Position numbers and translations under genes: made by a program. Under the pieces are notes generated by a model. It ran no database searches. It was given only the letters and a program-made list of their open reading frames with translations, and was not told the origin of the DNA. Of a DNA stretch of 64,000 nucleotides, positions 27,591 through 36,183 are shown in pieces; within the stretch, counting starts at the first letter, position 1, and the number at the start of each line of letters is the position of its first letter. The stretch covers positions 310,001 to 374,000 of the forward strand of contig NZ_JAHSTU010000004.1 in assembly GCF_019145495.1 (NCBI RefSeq), given 5' to 3'. This stretch comes from Pseudomonas azerbaijanoccidentalis (lineage in GTDB: Bacteria; Pseudomonadota; Gammaproteobacteria; Pseudomonadales; Pseudomonadaceae).

Positions 27591-28739
27591 TCAGCTCTGG
27601 GACGCAGCTTTGGGGAGGATGTCGTTGGCGACCATCTCACCAAACGGGCTGACGTAACCGGCGCTTTTCGGCAATTCTGGACGCTCGATGTCCAGATGCG
27701 GAAACAGTAACTCGGCCACGCGATACGACTCTTCCAGGTGTGGATAACCGGAGAAGATGAACGTGTCGATGCCAAGGTCCGCGTATTCCTTCACGCGTGC
27801 CGCCACGGTCGGTCCATCGCCCACCAGCGCCGTACCGGCACCCCCGCGCACCAGGCCGACACCGGCCCAGAGATTCGGGCTGACTTCCAGGTTGTCGCGG
27901 CTGCCGCCATGCAGCGCGGCCATGCGTTGCTGGCCGACGGAATCGAAGCGCGCCAGGGATGCCTGGGCACGGGCGATGGTCTCGTCGTCCAGGTGCGAAA
28001 TCAGTCGGTCCGCCGCTTGCCAGGCTTCCGCATTGGTTTCACGAACGATCACATGCAGGCGAATGCCGAAGCGTACGGTACGCCCGAGTTTCGCGGCCTT
28101 GGCCCGAACCTGTGCGATCTTCTCGGCCACCGCGGCCGGTGGTTCGCCCCAGGTCAAAACCATTTCGACCTGTTCGGCGGCGAGGTCCTGCGCCGCTTCC
28201 GACGAGCCGCCAAAGTACAGCGGTGGACGCGGCTGCTGGATCGGCGGATAGAGCAGCTTGGCGCCCTTCACACTGATGTGCTGACCATCGTAATCGACGG
28301 TTTCGCCTTCCAGCACTCGGCGCCAGATACGGGTGAATTCCACCGAAGCCTGATAGCGCTCTTCATGAGTAAGAAACAGACCGTCACCGGCCAACTCTTC
28401 CGGATCGCCCCCCGTCACCAGGTTGAACAGCGCACGCCCGCCGGACAGTCGATCCAGCGTGGCCGCCTGACGCGCCGCCACCGTCGGGGAAATGATCCCG
28501 GGGCGCAGGGCGACCAGAAACTTCAAACGCTGGGTCACCGGAATCAGCGACGCAGCCACCAGCCACGAGTCTTCGCAGGAACGGCCGGTGGGAATCAGCA
28601 CGCCGCCAAAGCCCAGTCGATCCGCCGCTTGCGCGACTTGTTGCAGGTAACCGTGGTCAACGGCGCGAGCGCCTTCGGCGGTGCCAAGGTAATGGCCGTC
28701 ACCGTGGGTAGGCAGGAACCAGAAGATGTTGAGGCTCAT
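27591..28739 (-). CDS. ssuD: FMNH2-dependent alkanesulfonate monooxygenase SsuD
   Basis: 382 residues, bacterial-luciferase fold (TIM barrel). It cleaves C1-C14 alkanesulfonates to aldehyde and sulfite using FMNH2 from SsuE and O2. Family motifs visible: '[19 protein letters not shown]', '[20 protein letters not shown]', '[17 protein letters not shown]' and '[10 protein letters not shown]'. Length equals that of E. coli SsuD. AAGGAG precedes the ATG. It lies between ssuA and ssuC in one transcription unit. Confidence 0.97.
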   Translation of the reverse strand: MSLNIFWFLPTHGDGHYLGTAEGARAVDHGYLQQVAQAADRLGFGGVLIPTGRSCEDSWLVAASLIPVTQRLKFLVALRPGIISPTVAARQAATLDRLSGGRALFNLVTGGDPEELAGDGLFLTHEERYQASVEFTRIWRRVLEGETVDYDGQHISVKGAKLLYPPIQQPRPPLYFGGSSEAAQDLAAEQVEMVLTWGEPPAAVAEKIAQVRAKAAKLGRTVRFGIRLHVIVRETNAEAWQAADRLISHLDDETIARAQASLARFDSVGQQRMAALHGGSRDNLEVSPNLWAGVGLVRGGAGTALVGDGPTVAARVKEYADLGIDTFIFSGYPHLEESYRVAELLFPHLDIERPELPKSAGYVSPFGEMVANDILPKAASQS

Positions 28740-28780
28740 GGAGTGGTCTCCTTGGGGAATCGAATGTTGCAGGGCTTTGG

Positions 28781-29746
28781 TTATTGAGCTTTGGCAACGG
28801 CCGCCGGTGGCGTCCAGATCACGTCTTTGATGCTCAGCGGCTTGGGAATCAGCTTGAGTTGGTAGAAGCTGTCGGCGATTTTCTGTTGCGCCGCGACCAC
28901 TTCCGGGGTGAGGAACAGTGCACCGTAGCCTTGGCGTTTCACCGAGGTCAGGGTGATGTCCGCCGGCAGGCCGAGCAGCGGCGAGACTTGTTTGGTGACG
29001 TCTTCAGGGTTGGCTTTGGACCACTCACCCACCGCGCGCACTTCGTCCACGAGGGCCTTGATCACCTCGGGATTTTTTTGCGCATAAGGCTTGGTCGCCA
29101 GATAGAACTGATGGTTGTCGACGATGCCTTTGCCATCGCGCAGGGTGCGCGCTTGCAGTTGTTGTTCGGCGGCCGCCTGGTATGGGTCCCAGATCACCCA
29201 GGCATCGACACTGCCGCGCTCGAAGGCAGCACGTGCATCGGCCGGTGGCAGGAATACAGTCTGGATATCGGTGTACTTGAGGCCGGCGTCTTCCAGCGCA
29301 CGCACCAGCAGGTAGTGCACGTTGGAGCCTTTGTTGAGCACGACTTTCTTGCCCTTGAGCTCTGCCACCGATTTGATCGGCGAGTTTTTCGGCACCAGGA
29401 TCGCTTCGCTGTGAGGCGCAGGCGGTTCGTAGGCGACGTAGAGCAAATCAGCGCCTGCCGCTTGGGCAAATACAGGAGGAGTTTCGCCGGTCACGCCAAA
29501 GTCGATCGAGCCGACGTTCAGGCCCTCGAGCAGTTGCGGGCCACCGGGGAATTCGGTCCATTGCACGTCCACGCCTTGGGCGGCGAGGCGTTTTTCCAGG
29601 GTGCCTTTGGCTTTGAGCAGCACCAGAGTGCCGTACTTCTGATAGCCGATTCGTAGCGTTTCAGCTTGAGCTTGAGTAATGGCGCCGAAGGTGACAGCCG
29701 CAGCAAACAGAGCGACCAGACCACGACGCAAAATGACAGGGCGCAT
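28781..29746 (-). CDS. ssuA: Sulfonate ABC transporter substrate-binding protein SsuA
   Basis: 321 residues; signal peptide ends at 'AQA' near residue 28. The mature chain shows the NMT1/SsuA family pattern '[18 protein letters not shown]', '[19 protein letters not shown]', '[16 protein letters not shown]' and '[12 protein letters not shown]'. It captures aliphatic sulfonates in the periplasm and delivers them to SsuBC. TAGGAG precedes the start. 90 bases separate it from ssuE. Confidence 0.95.
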   Translation of the reverse strand: MRPVILRRGLVALFAAAVTFGAITQAQAETLRIGYQKYGTLVLLKAKGTLEKRLAAQGVDVQWTEFPGGPQLLEGLNVGSIDFGVTGETPPVFAQAAGADLLYVAYEPPAPHSEAILVPKNSPIKSVAELKGKKVVLNKGSNVHYLLVRALEDAGLKYTDIQTVFLPPADARAAFERGSVDAWVIWDPYQAAAEQQLQARTLRDGKGIVDNHQFYLATKPYAQKNPEVIKALVDEVRAVGEWSKANPEDVTKQVSPLLGLPADITLTSVKRQGYGALFLTPEVVAAQQKIADSFYQLKLIPKPLSIKDVIWTPPAAVAKAQ

Positions 29747-29836
29747 GGCGCTCTCCTATTTGCAGTTGGGTTTTGGCTGCACCTGCTTGCCCGTTGGCGG
29801 GCGAGTAAGGCCAGTAGATCAATTTCGGGTTTTGGC

Positions 29837-30430
29837 TTAAATGCTCCAGCGAGCACTCAACAAACGTTCATTCAACAGGTTTGGATCGAGCGGTTTGGGC
29901 CGTCGCGCCATGGCGCTGAAAAATAGCTCCAGCGATTCATTCAGTCTTTGTTCCAGCTCCGGCGCCAACTGCGCCAGGGCACTGCCTTCGCCGTAGGCGA
30001 TCTGGCTGTCGACGGCGAAAATCCCCTGAAGCATTTCCTGGGCTTTCAATGCCGACAGCACCGGCTTGAGCGCGTAATCCACCGCGAGCATGTGGGCGAT
30101 GCTGCCGCCGGTGGCCATTGGCAACACCACCTTGTGGCTCAAGGCACGTTCGGGCAGCAGATCCAATACGGTTTTCAGCGCGCCGGAAAACGAAGCCTTG
30201 TACACCGGGGTGGCAATCAACAGGCCATCGGCGTTTTCAATCTGTTGCAGCAAGTCGACCACCTTGGGGCTGTCGAAACGTGCATGCAGCAAGTCCTCGG
30301 CCGGGAAGTCCCGTACCTGGTAACTCACCACTTCCACGCCCTGCTCTTGTAGCCAACGTTGGGAGCGATCCAGCAGAACCCCGGAACGGGAGCGCTGACT
30401 GGGACTGCCACCGAGTGAGACGACCAGCAT
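29837..30430 (-). CDS. ssuE: NAD(P)H-dependent FMN reductase SsuE
   Basis: 197 residues, flavodoxin-like fold. Phosphate-binding loop '[12 protein letters not shown]' at residues 5-16 and the '[21 protein letters not shown]' flavin strand-helix are clear. It supplies reduced FMN to SsuD. It is the first gene of ssuEADCBF, with AAGGAA before the ATG and an AT-rich promoter region upstream carrying a palindrome (30503-30524). Confidence 0.96.
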   Translation of the reverse strand: MLVVSLGGSPSQRSRSGVLLDRSQRWLQEQGVEVVSYQVRDFPAEDLLHARFDSPKVVDLLQQIENADGLLIATPVYKASFSGALKTVLDLLPERALSHKVVLPMATGGSIAHMLAVDYALKPVLSALKAQEMLQGIFAVDSQIAYGEGSALAQLAPELEQRLNESLELFFSAMARRPKPLDPNLLNERLLSARWSI

Positions 30431-30502
30431 TCAGACGATTCCTTAAAGGGTGCAGGCGATTCGCGGCTTGCGATCTCGCTTTGATGGAGTGACCTTAACA
30501 GG

Positions 30503-30524
30503 TGATTTATATATCCATAAATCA
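30503..30524. promoter_or_regulatory. Palindrome upstream of ssuE (candidate sulfur-regulator site)
   Basis: TGATTTAT and its exact complement ATAAATCA flank 6 bases, 73-94 bases before the ssuE start. The surroundings (30495-30560) are strikingly AT-rich. Position and base composition suit a LysR-type CysB-like activator; the assignment is inference. Confidence 0.45.
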
Positions 30525-30578
30525 TATTTATTCATTTGGTTATTCTTTAAAGAGATATACAGGGCGGTTTCTTCCAGG

Positions 30579-30606
30579 CAAAAAAACAGGCCGTCGAAAC
30601 GGCCTG
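30579..30606 (-). terminator. Rho-independent terminator of lsfA
   Basis: Stem CAGGCCGT / ACGGCCTG (30587-30606) with seven A to its left, giving hairpin plus T-run on the minus strand, about 90 bases after the lsfA stop. Confidence 0.88.
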
Positions 30607-30630
30607 AAACCCCTGCTTTGTGGATACCTT

Positions 30631-30690
30631 CAAAAGATCGCAGCCTGCGGCAGCTCCTACATGGACCGGCCTGGCTGCGATCTTTTGATC
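30631..30690. repeat. REP element, incomplete pair (family 1)
   Basis: One complete unit (CAAAAGATCGCAGCCTGCGG.. to CTCCTAC) is followed by a shortened inverted partner that keeps only GGCTGCGATCTTTTG. It directly follows the lsfA stop codon. Confidence 0.85.
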
Positions 30691-30691
30691 T

Positions 30692-31330
30692 TCAACGATT
30701 CGGCTGCGGTGTCAGGCGCAAGTACGGCTTCACCGCGCGATAGCCCTTGGGAAAGCGCTGTTTGATTTCTTCTTCATCCTTGAGCGACGGCACGATCACC
30801 ACCTCGTCGCCGTCCTGCCAGTTGGCCGGCGTGGCGACTTTGTAGTTGTCGGTCAGCTGCAGAGAATCAATCACCCGCAGGATTTCATGGAAGTTGCGGC
30901 CGGTGCTCGCCGGGTAAGTGATGGTCAGGCGAACCTTCTTGTTGGGGTCAATCACGAACAGCGAGCGCACCGTCAGGGTGTCGTTGGCGTTCGGATGGAT
31001 CAGGTCGTAGAGGTCCGAGACCTTGCGGTCGGCATCGTCGAGGATCGGAAAGTTGACGACGGTGTTCTGGGTTTCGTTGATGTCGGCGATCCACTTGTGG
31101 TGAGAGTCCACCGGGTCGACCGACAGGGCGATGGCCTTGACCCCACGCTTGGCGAATTCATCTTTCAACTTGGCCGTGAAGCCGAGCTCAGTGGTGCACA
31201 CCGGCGTGAAGTCGGCCGGGTGGGAAAACAGCACACCCCAGCTATCGCCCAGCCACTGGTGGAACCGGATGGTACCGGCGCTGGAATCCTGTTCGAAATC
31301 GGGGGCGATATCGCCGAGTCTGAGGCCCAT
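30692..31330 (-). CDS. lsfA: 1-Cys peroxiredoxin LsfA
   Basis: 212 residues, Prx6-type peroxiredoxin. Peroxidatic Cys45 is in 'HPADFTPVCTTELG'; no resolving cysteine motif is seen, as usual for 1-Cys enzymes. The C-terminal dimerisation part ('PYLRLTPQP') is complete. LsfA reduces peroxides and is induced during sulfate starvation; in P. putida it lies beside ssuEADCBF just as here. AAAAGGAG precedes the ATG. It has its own terminator, so it is a separate unit from ssuE. Confidence 0.96.
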   Translation of the reverse strand: MGLRLGDIAPDFEQDSSAGTIRFHQWLGDSWGVLFSHPADFTPVCTTELGFTAKLKDEFAKRGVKAIALSVDPVDSHHKWIADINETQNTVVNFPILDDADRKVSDLYDLIHPNANDTLTVRSLFVIDPNKKVRLTITYPASTGRNFHEILRVIDSLQLTDNYKVATPANWQDGDEVVIVPSLKDEEEIKQRFPKGYRAVKPYLRLTPQPNR

Positions 31331-31393
31331 GGTGCTGCTCCTTTTGAGTTCTGGTTGAGCTCACTGTGCCTGTGTTTTTTATCTATTAAAAAG

Positions 31394-31411
31394 AATAAAT
31401 ATCGATTTATT
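31394..31411. promoter_or_regulatory. AT palindrome upstream of lsfA
   Basis: AATAAAT and ATTTATT flank 4 bases, 64-81 bases before the lsfA start, in a local AT-rich stretch. It uses the same ATAAAT/ATTTAT half-sites as the palindrome upstream of ssuE. Confidence 0.4.
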
Positions 31412-31520
31412 TAGACCCAAAAGAAATATTAAAGATCTGTTCACTGGACGTGCGTGCGCAACCCGCCGAACATCGGCCACAAGGTTCGAGAAGGCCTTGA
31501 GTTGCTGCAAAAGAAGGGAA

Positions 31521-31558
31521 TTTCAAGGCGGGATTACGGGGGTGACCCCGCCTTGAAA
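31521..31558. repeat. Inverted repeat between oprD-type gene and lsfA
   Basis: TTTCAAGGCGGG and its exact complement CCCGCCTTGAAA enclose 14 bases. It has no T-run and lies beside the porin terminator, upstream of lsfA. Role unknown; it could be a second hairpin on the porin transcript 3' end. Confidence 0.6.
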
Positions 31559-31562
31559 CGCA

Positions 31563-31602
31563 AAAGCCCCGCCCGGCGTGATGCCGGGAGGGGCTTTTTT
31601 TT
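31563..31602. terminator. Rho-independent terminator after the first OprD-family gene
   Basis: Stem AGCCCCGCCCGGC.. pairing with ..GCCGGGAGGGGCT with one mismatch, A-run left and eight T right. It ends the porin gene on the minus strand and can act in both directions. Confidence 0.9.
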
Positions 31603-31622
31603 GCCTGGGTTACCGAGCGCTA

Positions 31623-32963
31623 TTACAACAGCGGGATCGAGTAACTGACGATCAGGCGGTTTTCGTCCTGGGAGCGGGTGCTCGGCAGGTCGGTACGCCA
31701 GGTGGCGTTTTTCCACATCAGGCCCAGGTTCTTCAACGCGCCGGACTGAACAACGTAACCCACGGTCACGTCGCGCTCCCACTCGGAAGCGCCGTTAGCC
31801 AGTTGACGACCTGAAGAGTTCACCGTGTCGATGTCATCGCCGTGCAGGTAAACCACACCCGCCGTCAGGCCAGGTACGCCGACTTTGGCGAAGTCATAGG
31901 AGTAGCGTGCTTGCCAGGTTTTCTCGCCGGCACGACCGAACTTCTGGATTTGCGAGTCGGTGATGGTGTAGTTCGACGAACCGTCGCCCTGGTTCAACCA
32001 CGGGAAGTCGCTGCTGCCGTTGCTGACCTGATAACCGCCACCGAAGGTGTGGCCGGCCACGGTGTACAGGAACAGAGCGCTGTACAGATTGTTGTCGACC
32101 TTACCTCTGCCGCTTGGCACACCGTTGTAGTTGCCGCTGCTGAAGTACGCCGATGTATTGCTGTTGGCACCATCATCAGAGCTGTTGAAGTAACGGAAAT
32201 CCGACTTCAGTACGCCCGGGCCGATTGCCCAGTTGTGTACCAGACCCAGGAAGTGCTGCTTGTAGAAGTCTTCCAGGTTGCCGTAGTAGTACTGGGCAGT
32301 CAGGTCTTTGGTGAGTTTGTAGTCACCGCCGGCGTAGATGAATTTGTTGCTGTTGGCGACACGCGCGTTGGCGCCACCAATGGACAACTGCTCATTGTTG
32401 CTGGAGTTACGGCCCTTGACGTGTTCGATCTGGCCGCCTGTCAGCGTCAGATCCTTGATCTCGCCGGAAGTGATTTGGCCACCCTGCCAGGTTTGCGGCA
32501 AAAGACGACCGTCGTTGGTCACGATCACAGGCAGTTTTGGCTGCAGGGTGCCCAGCTTCAGCTCAGTCTGAGAGATCTTGGCTTTGGCGGTCAGGCCCAG
32601 GCTGGAGAAGTTATCGACCGCTTCACCGTTGGATTTGCTTGGGAAAACAGTACCGCCGTAAGAGTTATTCACTGCACCGCTGGTACCGCCGCCCGAATCC
32701 AGACGCACGCCCAATAGGCCGATCGCATCAACACCGAAACCGACGGTGCCTTGGGTGTAGCCGGAGATGAAGCGCAGATCGAAGCCTTGGCCCCATTCCT
32801 CGTACTTGTTCGGGACGTCGCCTGTGCCGTCACGGAAGTCCTGGTTGATGTAGAAGTTGCGCAGCCCCAATGTTGCCTTGCTGTCTTCGATGAAACCGGC
32901 GGCGCTTGCCTGCTGCGCCAAAACCCCTACGGCCACTGCCAGGGCCAAGGTGGACTTGTTCAT
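31623..32963 (-). CDS. OprD-family outer membrane porin (copy 1)
   Basis: 446 residues. The signal peptide 'MNKSTLALAVAVGVLAQQA' ends near residue 21 ('SAA'). The mature part is a classic OprD 18-strand barrel: 'GFIEDSKATLGLRNFYIN', 'EWGQGFDLRFISGYT', 'YYYGNLEDFYKQHFLGL' and 'WQARYSYDFAKVGVPGLTAGVVYLHG', closing with a strand ending in 'SIPLL'. OprD/OprE porins allow diffusion of small charged solutes; in P. putida an OprE-like porin lies between tauA and lsfA. A role in sulfonate uptake is inferred from position. TAGGAGCG precedes the ATG. Confidence 0.93.
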   Translation of the reverse strand: MNKSTLALAVAVGVLAQQASAAGFIEDSKATLGLRNFYINQDFRDGTGDVPNKYEEWGQGFDLRFISGYTQGTVGFGVDAIGLLGVRLDSGGGTSGAVNNSYGGTVFPSKSNGEAVDNFSSLGLTAKAKISQTELKLGTLQPKLPVIVTNDGRLLPQTWQGGQITSGEIKDLTLTGGQIEHVKGRNSSNNEQLSIGGANARVANSNKFIYAGGDYKLTKDLTAQYYYGNLEDFYKQHFLGLVHNWAIGPGVLKSDFRYFNSSDDGANSNTSAYFSSGNYNGVPSGRGKVDNNLYSALFLYTVAGHTFGGGYQVSNGSSDFPWLNQGDGSSNYTITDSQIQKFGRAGEKTWQARYSYDFAKVGVPGLTAGVVYLHGDDIDTVNSSGRQLANGASEWERDVTVGYVVQSGALKNLGLMWKNATWRTDLPSTRSQDENRLIVSYSIPLL

Positions 32964-33046
32964 TGTTTCGCTCCTATCGTTTTCTAATTCTTGTGTTGCT
33001 GGTCCTGGGTCGAATGCCCTGGATCCGCAGACGCGTCGTTCGCGCC

Positions 33047-33065
33047 TGACCGTTTTGACCGGTCA
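33047..33065. promoter_or_regulatory. Candidate operator upstream of OprD copy 1
   Basis: TGACCG, 3 bases, then the perfect palindrome TGACCGGTCA: three half-sites in 19 bases, about 85-100 bases before the porin start. Regulator unknown. Confidence 0.35.
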
Positions 33066-33336
33066 TTTTTTGGGCGCGCAGGATACCTCTTCATAATCCT
33101 TAAAAGAATCGTTGAGTTGGTTTTAATCGCATTGGGAAATAAGCCCCGACAACACAGACCCGGGGTATCGGCAGAAAAAACCGATTCCTGAATCGTTTTA
33201 TCTCGAGGGGGATTTGAAGCTCGATCCGAGGCTTACGGTGCGTGTCGGATGGCCGTACTGTAAGCGCTGGAGAAAAAAGCTAAAAAGAATAAAAAATAAG
33301 CATCAGCAAACATTATGGAATATTGAAATTATCCCC

Positions 33337-33370
33337 AAAAAAAACCTCACCGGTGGGTGAGGTTCTTTTT
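33337..33370 (-). terminator. Rho-independent terminator after the second OprD-family gene
   Basis: Stem AACCTCACC / GGTGAGGTT around 33343-33364, with seven or more A on its left side giving the minus-strand T-run, 16-49 bases after the porin stop. TTCTTTTT on the right may allow plus-strand stops too. Confidence 0.9.
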
Positions 33371-33385
33371 GGAGGGGAAACGCTA

Positions 33386-34729
33386 TTACATGAAGCTGTA
33401 GGTGTAGTTGAAGATCAGACGAGTTTGGTCTTCATCTAGGGTGCTGGTGTTACCACGGTACATACCGTGACGCAGCGTGGTGCCGAAACCTTTAAGTGGG
33501 CCGGTTTGAATCACGTAGTCCACACGCAGGTCCGTCTCACGCTCGTTCAGGTCGTCACCCACGCCATTGGTGGCCTTGATGTCCTGGCCATACAGGTAAG
33601 CAGCCGAAGCTTTCAAGCCTGGCACGCCCAACGAAGCGAAGTCGTACGAGTACTGACCGTAGGTGGTGTTTTCACCGGCACGGATGAAGCTGCCAACGGT
33701 GGCATCGGTGAAGGAGTAGAAGCTAGCGCCCCCGGCGCCTTCGTTACGGCCTCGACCGTCAACTACGTTGCCCTGGTTCAGGAAGACAAAGCCGCCGTCA
33801 TCGCTGACACGCTGGTGACCGAGCAGGAACGCGCTGCCGCCCAGAGTGTAGGTGAACGTGGCGCTCCAGGTTTTGTTGTCGACCTCACCCACATTCTTGG
33901 CGTAACCGTTGTTGTTGTTGAACATGTAGCCAGCAGTGCCGTTCTTGCCATCGGAGCTGCTGTCGAAATAACGCAGATCGGTCTTGAACGACTGGTTTGG
34001 CGCGATTGGGTAAACGTGCACCAGGCCGAGGAAATTCTGCTTGTAGTAGTCTTCCAGGTTCGCGTAGTAGTACTGCAGCATCAGGTCTTTGGTGACCTTC
34101 CAGTCAGCACCGGCGTAACGGAATTGGTTGCTTTCTTTGGCATTGCCAATGGTAGCGACCGCCAGACCAGTAGAGTTGGACGACGCGCGACCGGTCGCGT
34201 GCTCCAACTGACCTAGGTTGAAGGTTACGTTGTCGATTTCCTTCGAGGAGATGGTGCCACCCTCAAAGGTTTGCGGCAGCACGCGGCTGTCGTTCGCAAT
34301 CAGGATTGGCATGTTTGGCTGCAGAGCGCCACCCAGATGAGCCTCGGTTTTCGAGAAGCGTGCCTTGACGTTCGCCGCCGCACGGCTCCACGAGCTCTCT
34401 GCCGACTGATCAGTGTCGCTAGGGTTGAAGGAGTTGTTGTCCGGGTGGTGGCCCTTGCCGCCGTCCAGATGGATACCCACCAGGGCTTGGGCGTCAATAC
34501 CGAAACCTACGACACCTTGGGTGAAGCCCGACTGGTAATCGAACTTGAGACCTTCAGCGGCCTCTCGTTGACGGTTGGCAGGAGTGCTGGCGCCTTCACG
34601 TCTATCGGAGTCGAAATAATAGGTACGCGAACTAACGGAAGCCTTGCTGTCTTCGATGAAACCTGCGGCGCCTGCCTGCTGCGCCAAAACCCCTACGGCC
34701 ACGGCCAAAGCCAAGGTGGACTTGTTCAT
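33386..34729 (-). CDS. OprD-family outer membrane porin (copy 2)
   Basis: 447 residues. Its signal peptide is almost identical to that of copy 1 ('MNKSTLALAVAVGVLAQQAG'), and the barrel landmarks recur: 'GFIEDSKASVSSRTYYF', 'YYYANLEDYYKQNFLGL', 'YGQYSYDFASLGVPGLKASA' and a closing strand ending in 'YTYSFM' with terminal aromatic/Met. The copies are similar at the ends but differ in the loops, so this is an older tandem duplication rather than a recent one. GAGGAGCTTCACA precedes the ATG. It is divergent from tauA. Confidence 0.93.
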   Translation of the reverse strand: MNKSTLALAVAVGVLAQQAGAAGFIEDSKASVSSRTYYFDSDRREGASTPANRQREAAEGLKFDYQSGFTQGVVGFGIDAQALVGIHLDGGKGHHPDNNSFNPSDTDQSAESSWSRAAANVKARFSKTEAHLGGALQPNMPILIANDSRVLPQTFEGGTISSKEIDNVTFNLGQLEHATGRASSNSTGLAVATIGNAKESNQFRYAGADWKVTKDLMLQYYYANLEDYYKQNFLGLVHVYPIAPNQSFKTDLRYFDSSSDGKNGTAGYMFNNNNGYAKNVGEVDNKTWSATFTYTLGGSAFLLGHQRVSDDGGFVFLNQGNVVDGRGRNEGAGGASFYSFTDATVGSFIRAGENTTYGQYSYDFASLGVPGLKASAAYLYGQDIKATNGVGDDLNERETDLRVDYVIQTGPLKGFGTTLRHGMYRGNTSTLDEDQTRLIFNYTYSFM

Positions 34730-35091
34730 TGTGAAGCTCCTCTCGATTCTAATTCTTGTGTTCCTGGTCTCGGGTCGTTGCCCAAAATCCTAAGATGCGC
34801 GATTAGCGCCGTACCGTGACTCACAAGTCAATCGTAACCATGTGTGTCTACGACCATAGTCTAATCCCCAGTTTTTTGGTCCATGCAGGGTCATGAGTTC
34901 GTCACAAACCTGAAAAGAATAGGTGGATTCTTTTCTCATACCGTTTAGGAATTTAGGTCACTGCCATCGTCCCCCCGGACTAGAGCGGGTGGCACATAAG
35001 CTAATTCCTAAAAGGTATTTATTAGTGGTTTTTTAGATCGATTAGGTTTGGAAACAATTCCGAAACAAAACCAATCGAACAGGCCCTCGCC
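34730..35091. other. Divergent porin / tauA promoter region
   Basis: 362 bases without a gene, AT-rich toward tauA. A perfect 10-base inverted repeat (TTTAGGAATT at 34944-34953, AATTCCTAAA at 35003-35012) frames 49 bases. It presumably carries promoters for both divergent genes, with control by sulfur supply expected. A TGGCAC at 34990 was considered for sigma-54 but the -12 half is poor. Confidence 0.5.
34944..35012. promoter_or_regulatory. 10-bp spaced inverted repeat upstream of tauA
   Basis: TTTAGGAATT and its exact complement AATTCCTAAA, 49 bases apart, lie 80-148 bases before tauA. Could be two binding sites for a looping regulator. No regulator is identified. Confidence 0.35.
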
Positions 35092-36081
35092 ATGACGACC
35101 AAGCGCGCACTATCCAAGCCCTTTGTTACAGTTTGTGTATCGCTAATAATTTCTTTCTCCGCCCACGCGGCGAACCTCACCGTCGGCTACCAAACTGGTA
35201 TCGATCCAAGCAAGGTTCCGCAGGCGGATGGCCTGTACGAAAAGACCATCGGCCAACCCATCGACTGGCGCCGGTTCAACAGCGGGCCGGAAGTGGTCAC
35301 TGCGATAGCGTCCGGTGACGTGCAGATCGGCAACCTCGGCTCCAGCCCTTTGGCGGCGGCGGCTTCGCGTAATCTGCCGATTGTTGCGTTCCTCGTGTCT
35401 GCGCAGATCAACGCAGCGGAAGCCCTGGTGGTGCGCAATGGCAGTGGCGTCGAAAAACCGCAAGATCTGATCGGCAAGACCATCGCCACGCCGTTCGTTT
35501 CGACCTCTCACTACAGCCTGCTCGGCGCTCTCAAGCACTGGGGCCTGGACGCTTCGAAAGTCAAAGTGGTGAACCTGCAACCGGCGGAAATCGCTGCGGC
35601 CTGGAAGCGTGGGGACATTGATGGCGCGTTTGTCTGGTCGCCGGCGCTGGGGGAAATTCGCAAGACCGGCAAGACCTTGACCGATGCAGCGCAGGTCGGC
35701 CAATGGGGTGCTCCAACCTTCGAAGTCTGGGTCGCACGCAAGGATTACGCCGAGAAGCACCCGGAGGTAATAGCCAAGTTCGCCAAGGTCACGCTCGACT
35801 CTTTTGCTGATTACGCCGCGCATAAAGCCAACTGGACGGTCGATTCGGCCCCGGTGCAGAAAATCGCCAAATTGACCGGTGCCAACGCGGCCGACGTGCC
35901 GGAGTTACTCGCCGGCTCTGCCTTCCCCGATGCCAAGGCACAGCAAACCAGCGCGCTGCTGGAAGGCGGCACGGCCAAGGCGATTGGCGAGACGGCGAAG
36001 TTCTTGAAGGAACAAGGGAAGGTTGAGACGGTGCTGGCGGATTACTCGCCGTATGTCAGCGCGAAGTTCGTGCAGGAGTAA
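35092..36081 (+). CDS. tauA: Taurine ABC transporter substrate-binding protein TauA (orphan)
   Basis: 329 residues; signal peptide ends at 'AHA' near residue 26. Mature landmarks of TauA: 'LTVGYQTGIDPSKVPQADG', 'WRRFNSGPEVVTAIASGDVQ', 'NLGSSPLAAAASRNLPI', 'TPFVSTSHYSLLGALKHWG' and 'DGAFVWSPALGEI'. It binds taurine in the periplasm for import under sulfate starvation. The protein looks complete. The next 102 bases are a REP pair followed by argA on the opposite strand, so tauB, tauC and the dioxygenase gene tauD are absent at this place. It may use SsuBC or a TauBC encoded elsewhere. Confidence 0.93.
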   Translation: MTTKRALSKPFVTVCVSLIISFSAHAANLTVGYQTGIDPSKVPQADGLYEKTIGQPIDWRRFNSGPEVVTAIASGDVQIGNLGSSPLAAAASRNLPIVAFLVSAQINAAEALVVRNGSGVEKPQDLIGKTIATPFVSTSHYSLLGALKHWGLDASKVKVVNLQPAEIAAAWKRGDIDGAFVWSPALGEIRKTGKTLTDAAQVGQWGAPTFEVWVARKDYAEKHPEVIAKFAKVTLDSFADYAAHKANWTVDSAPVQKIAKLTGANAADVPELLAGSAFPDAKAQQTSALLEGGTAKAIGETAKFLKEQGKVETVLADYSPYVSAKFVQE

Positions 36082-36093
36082 TGCAATAACTTC

Positions 36094-36173
36094 TGTAGGA
36101 GCTGCCGCAGGCTGCGATCTTTTGATCTTGAAGGCAAAATCAAAAGATCGCAGCCTGCGGCAGCTCCTACAGA
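36094..36173. repeat. REP pair (family 1)
   Basis: A nearly perfect long inverted repeat: CTGTAGGAGCTGCCGCAGG..CTTTTGAT and its complement enclose about 15 bases, between convergent tauA and argA. Confidence 0.92.
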
Positions 36174-36183
36174 CCCAATCTGG

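Larger units (their letters stand above)
32964..33385. other. Intergenic region between the two OprD-family genes
   Basis: 422 bases without a gene. It holds the promoter of copy 1 (minus strand) and the terminator of copy 2 (33337-33370). Visible structure: a perfect palindrome TGACCGGTCA at 33056-33065 preceded by a TGACCG half-site at 33047, and CGATTC/GAATCG at 33182-33195. The right half is AT-rich (33280-33345). No RNA gene is recognised. Confidence 0.5.

Noticed and set aside
31454..31648. A 64-codon frame over the terminator region between lsfA and the porin gene
   Set aside because: It crosses two hairpins and the porin 3' end, has no ribosome site and unusual composition.
31623..34729. 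Recent duplication of the porin genes
   Set aside because: Only the signal peptides are nearly identical; the barrels and loops differ widely, so the duplication is old.
34990..35006. Sigma-54 promoter before tauA
   Set aside because: TGGCAC is present but the GC/TTGC element at the required spacing is not.
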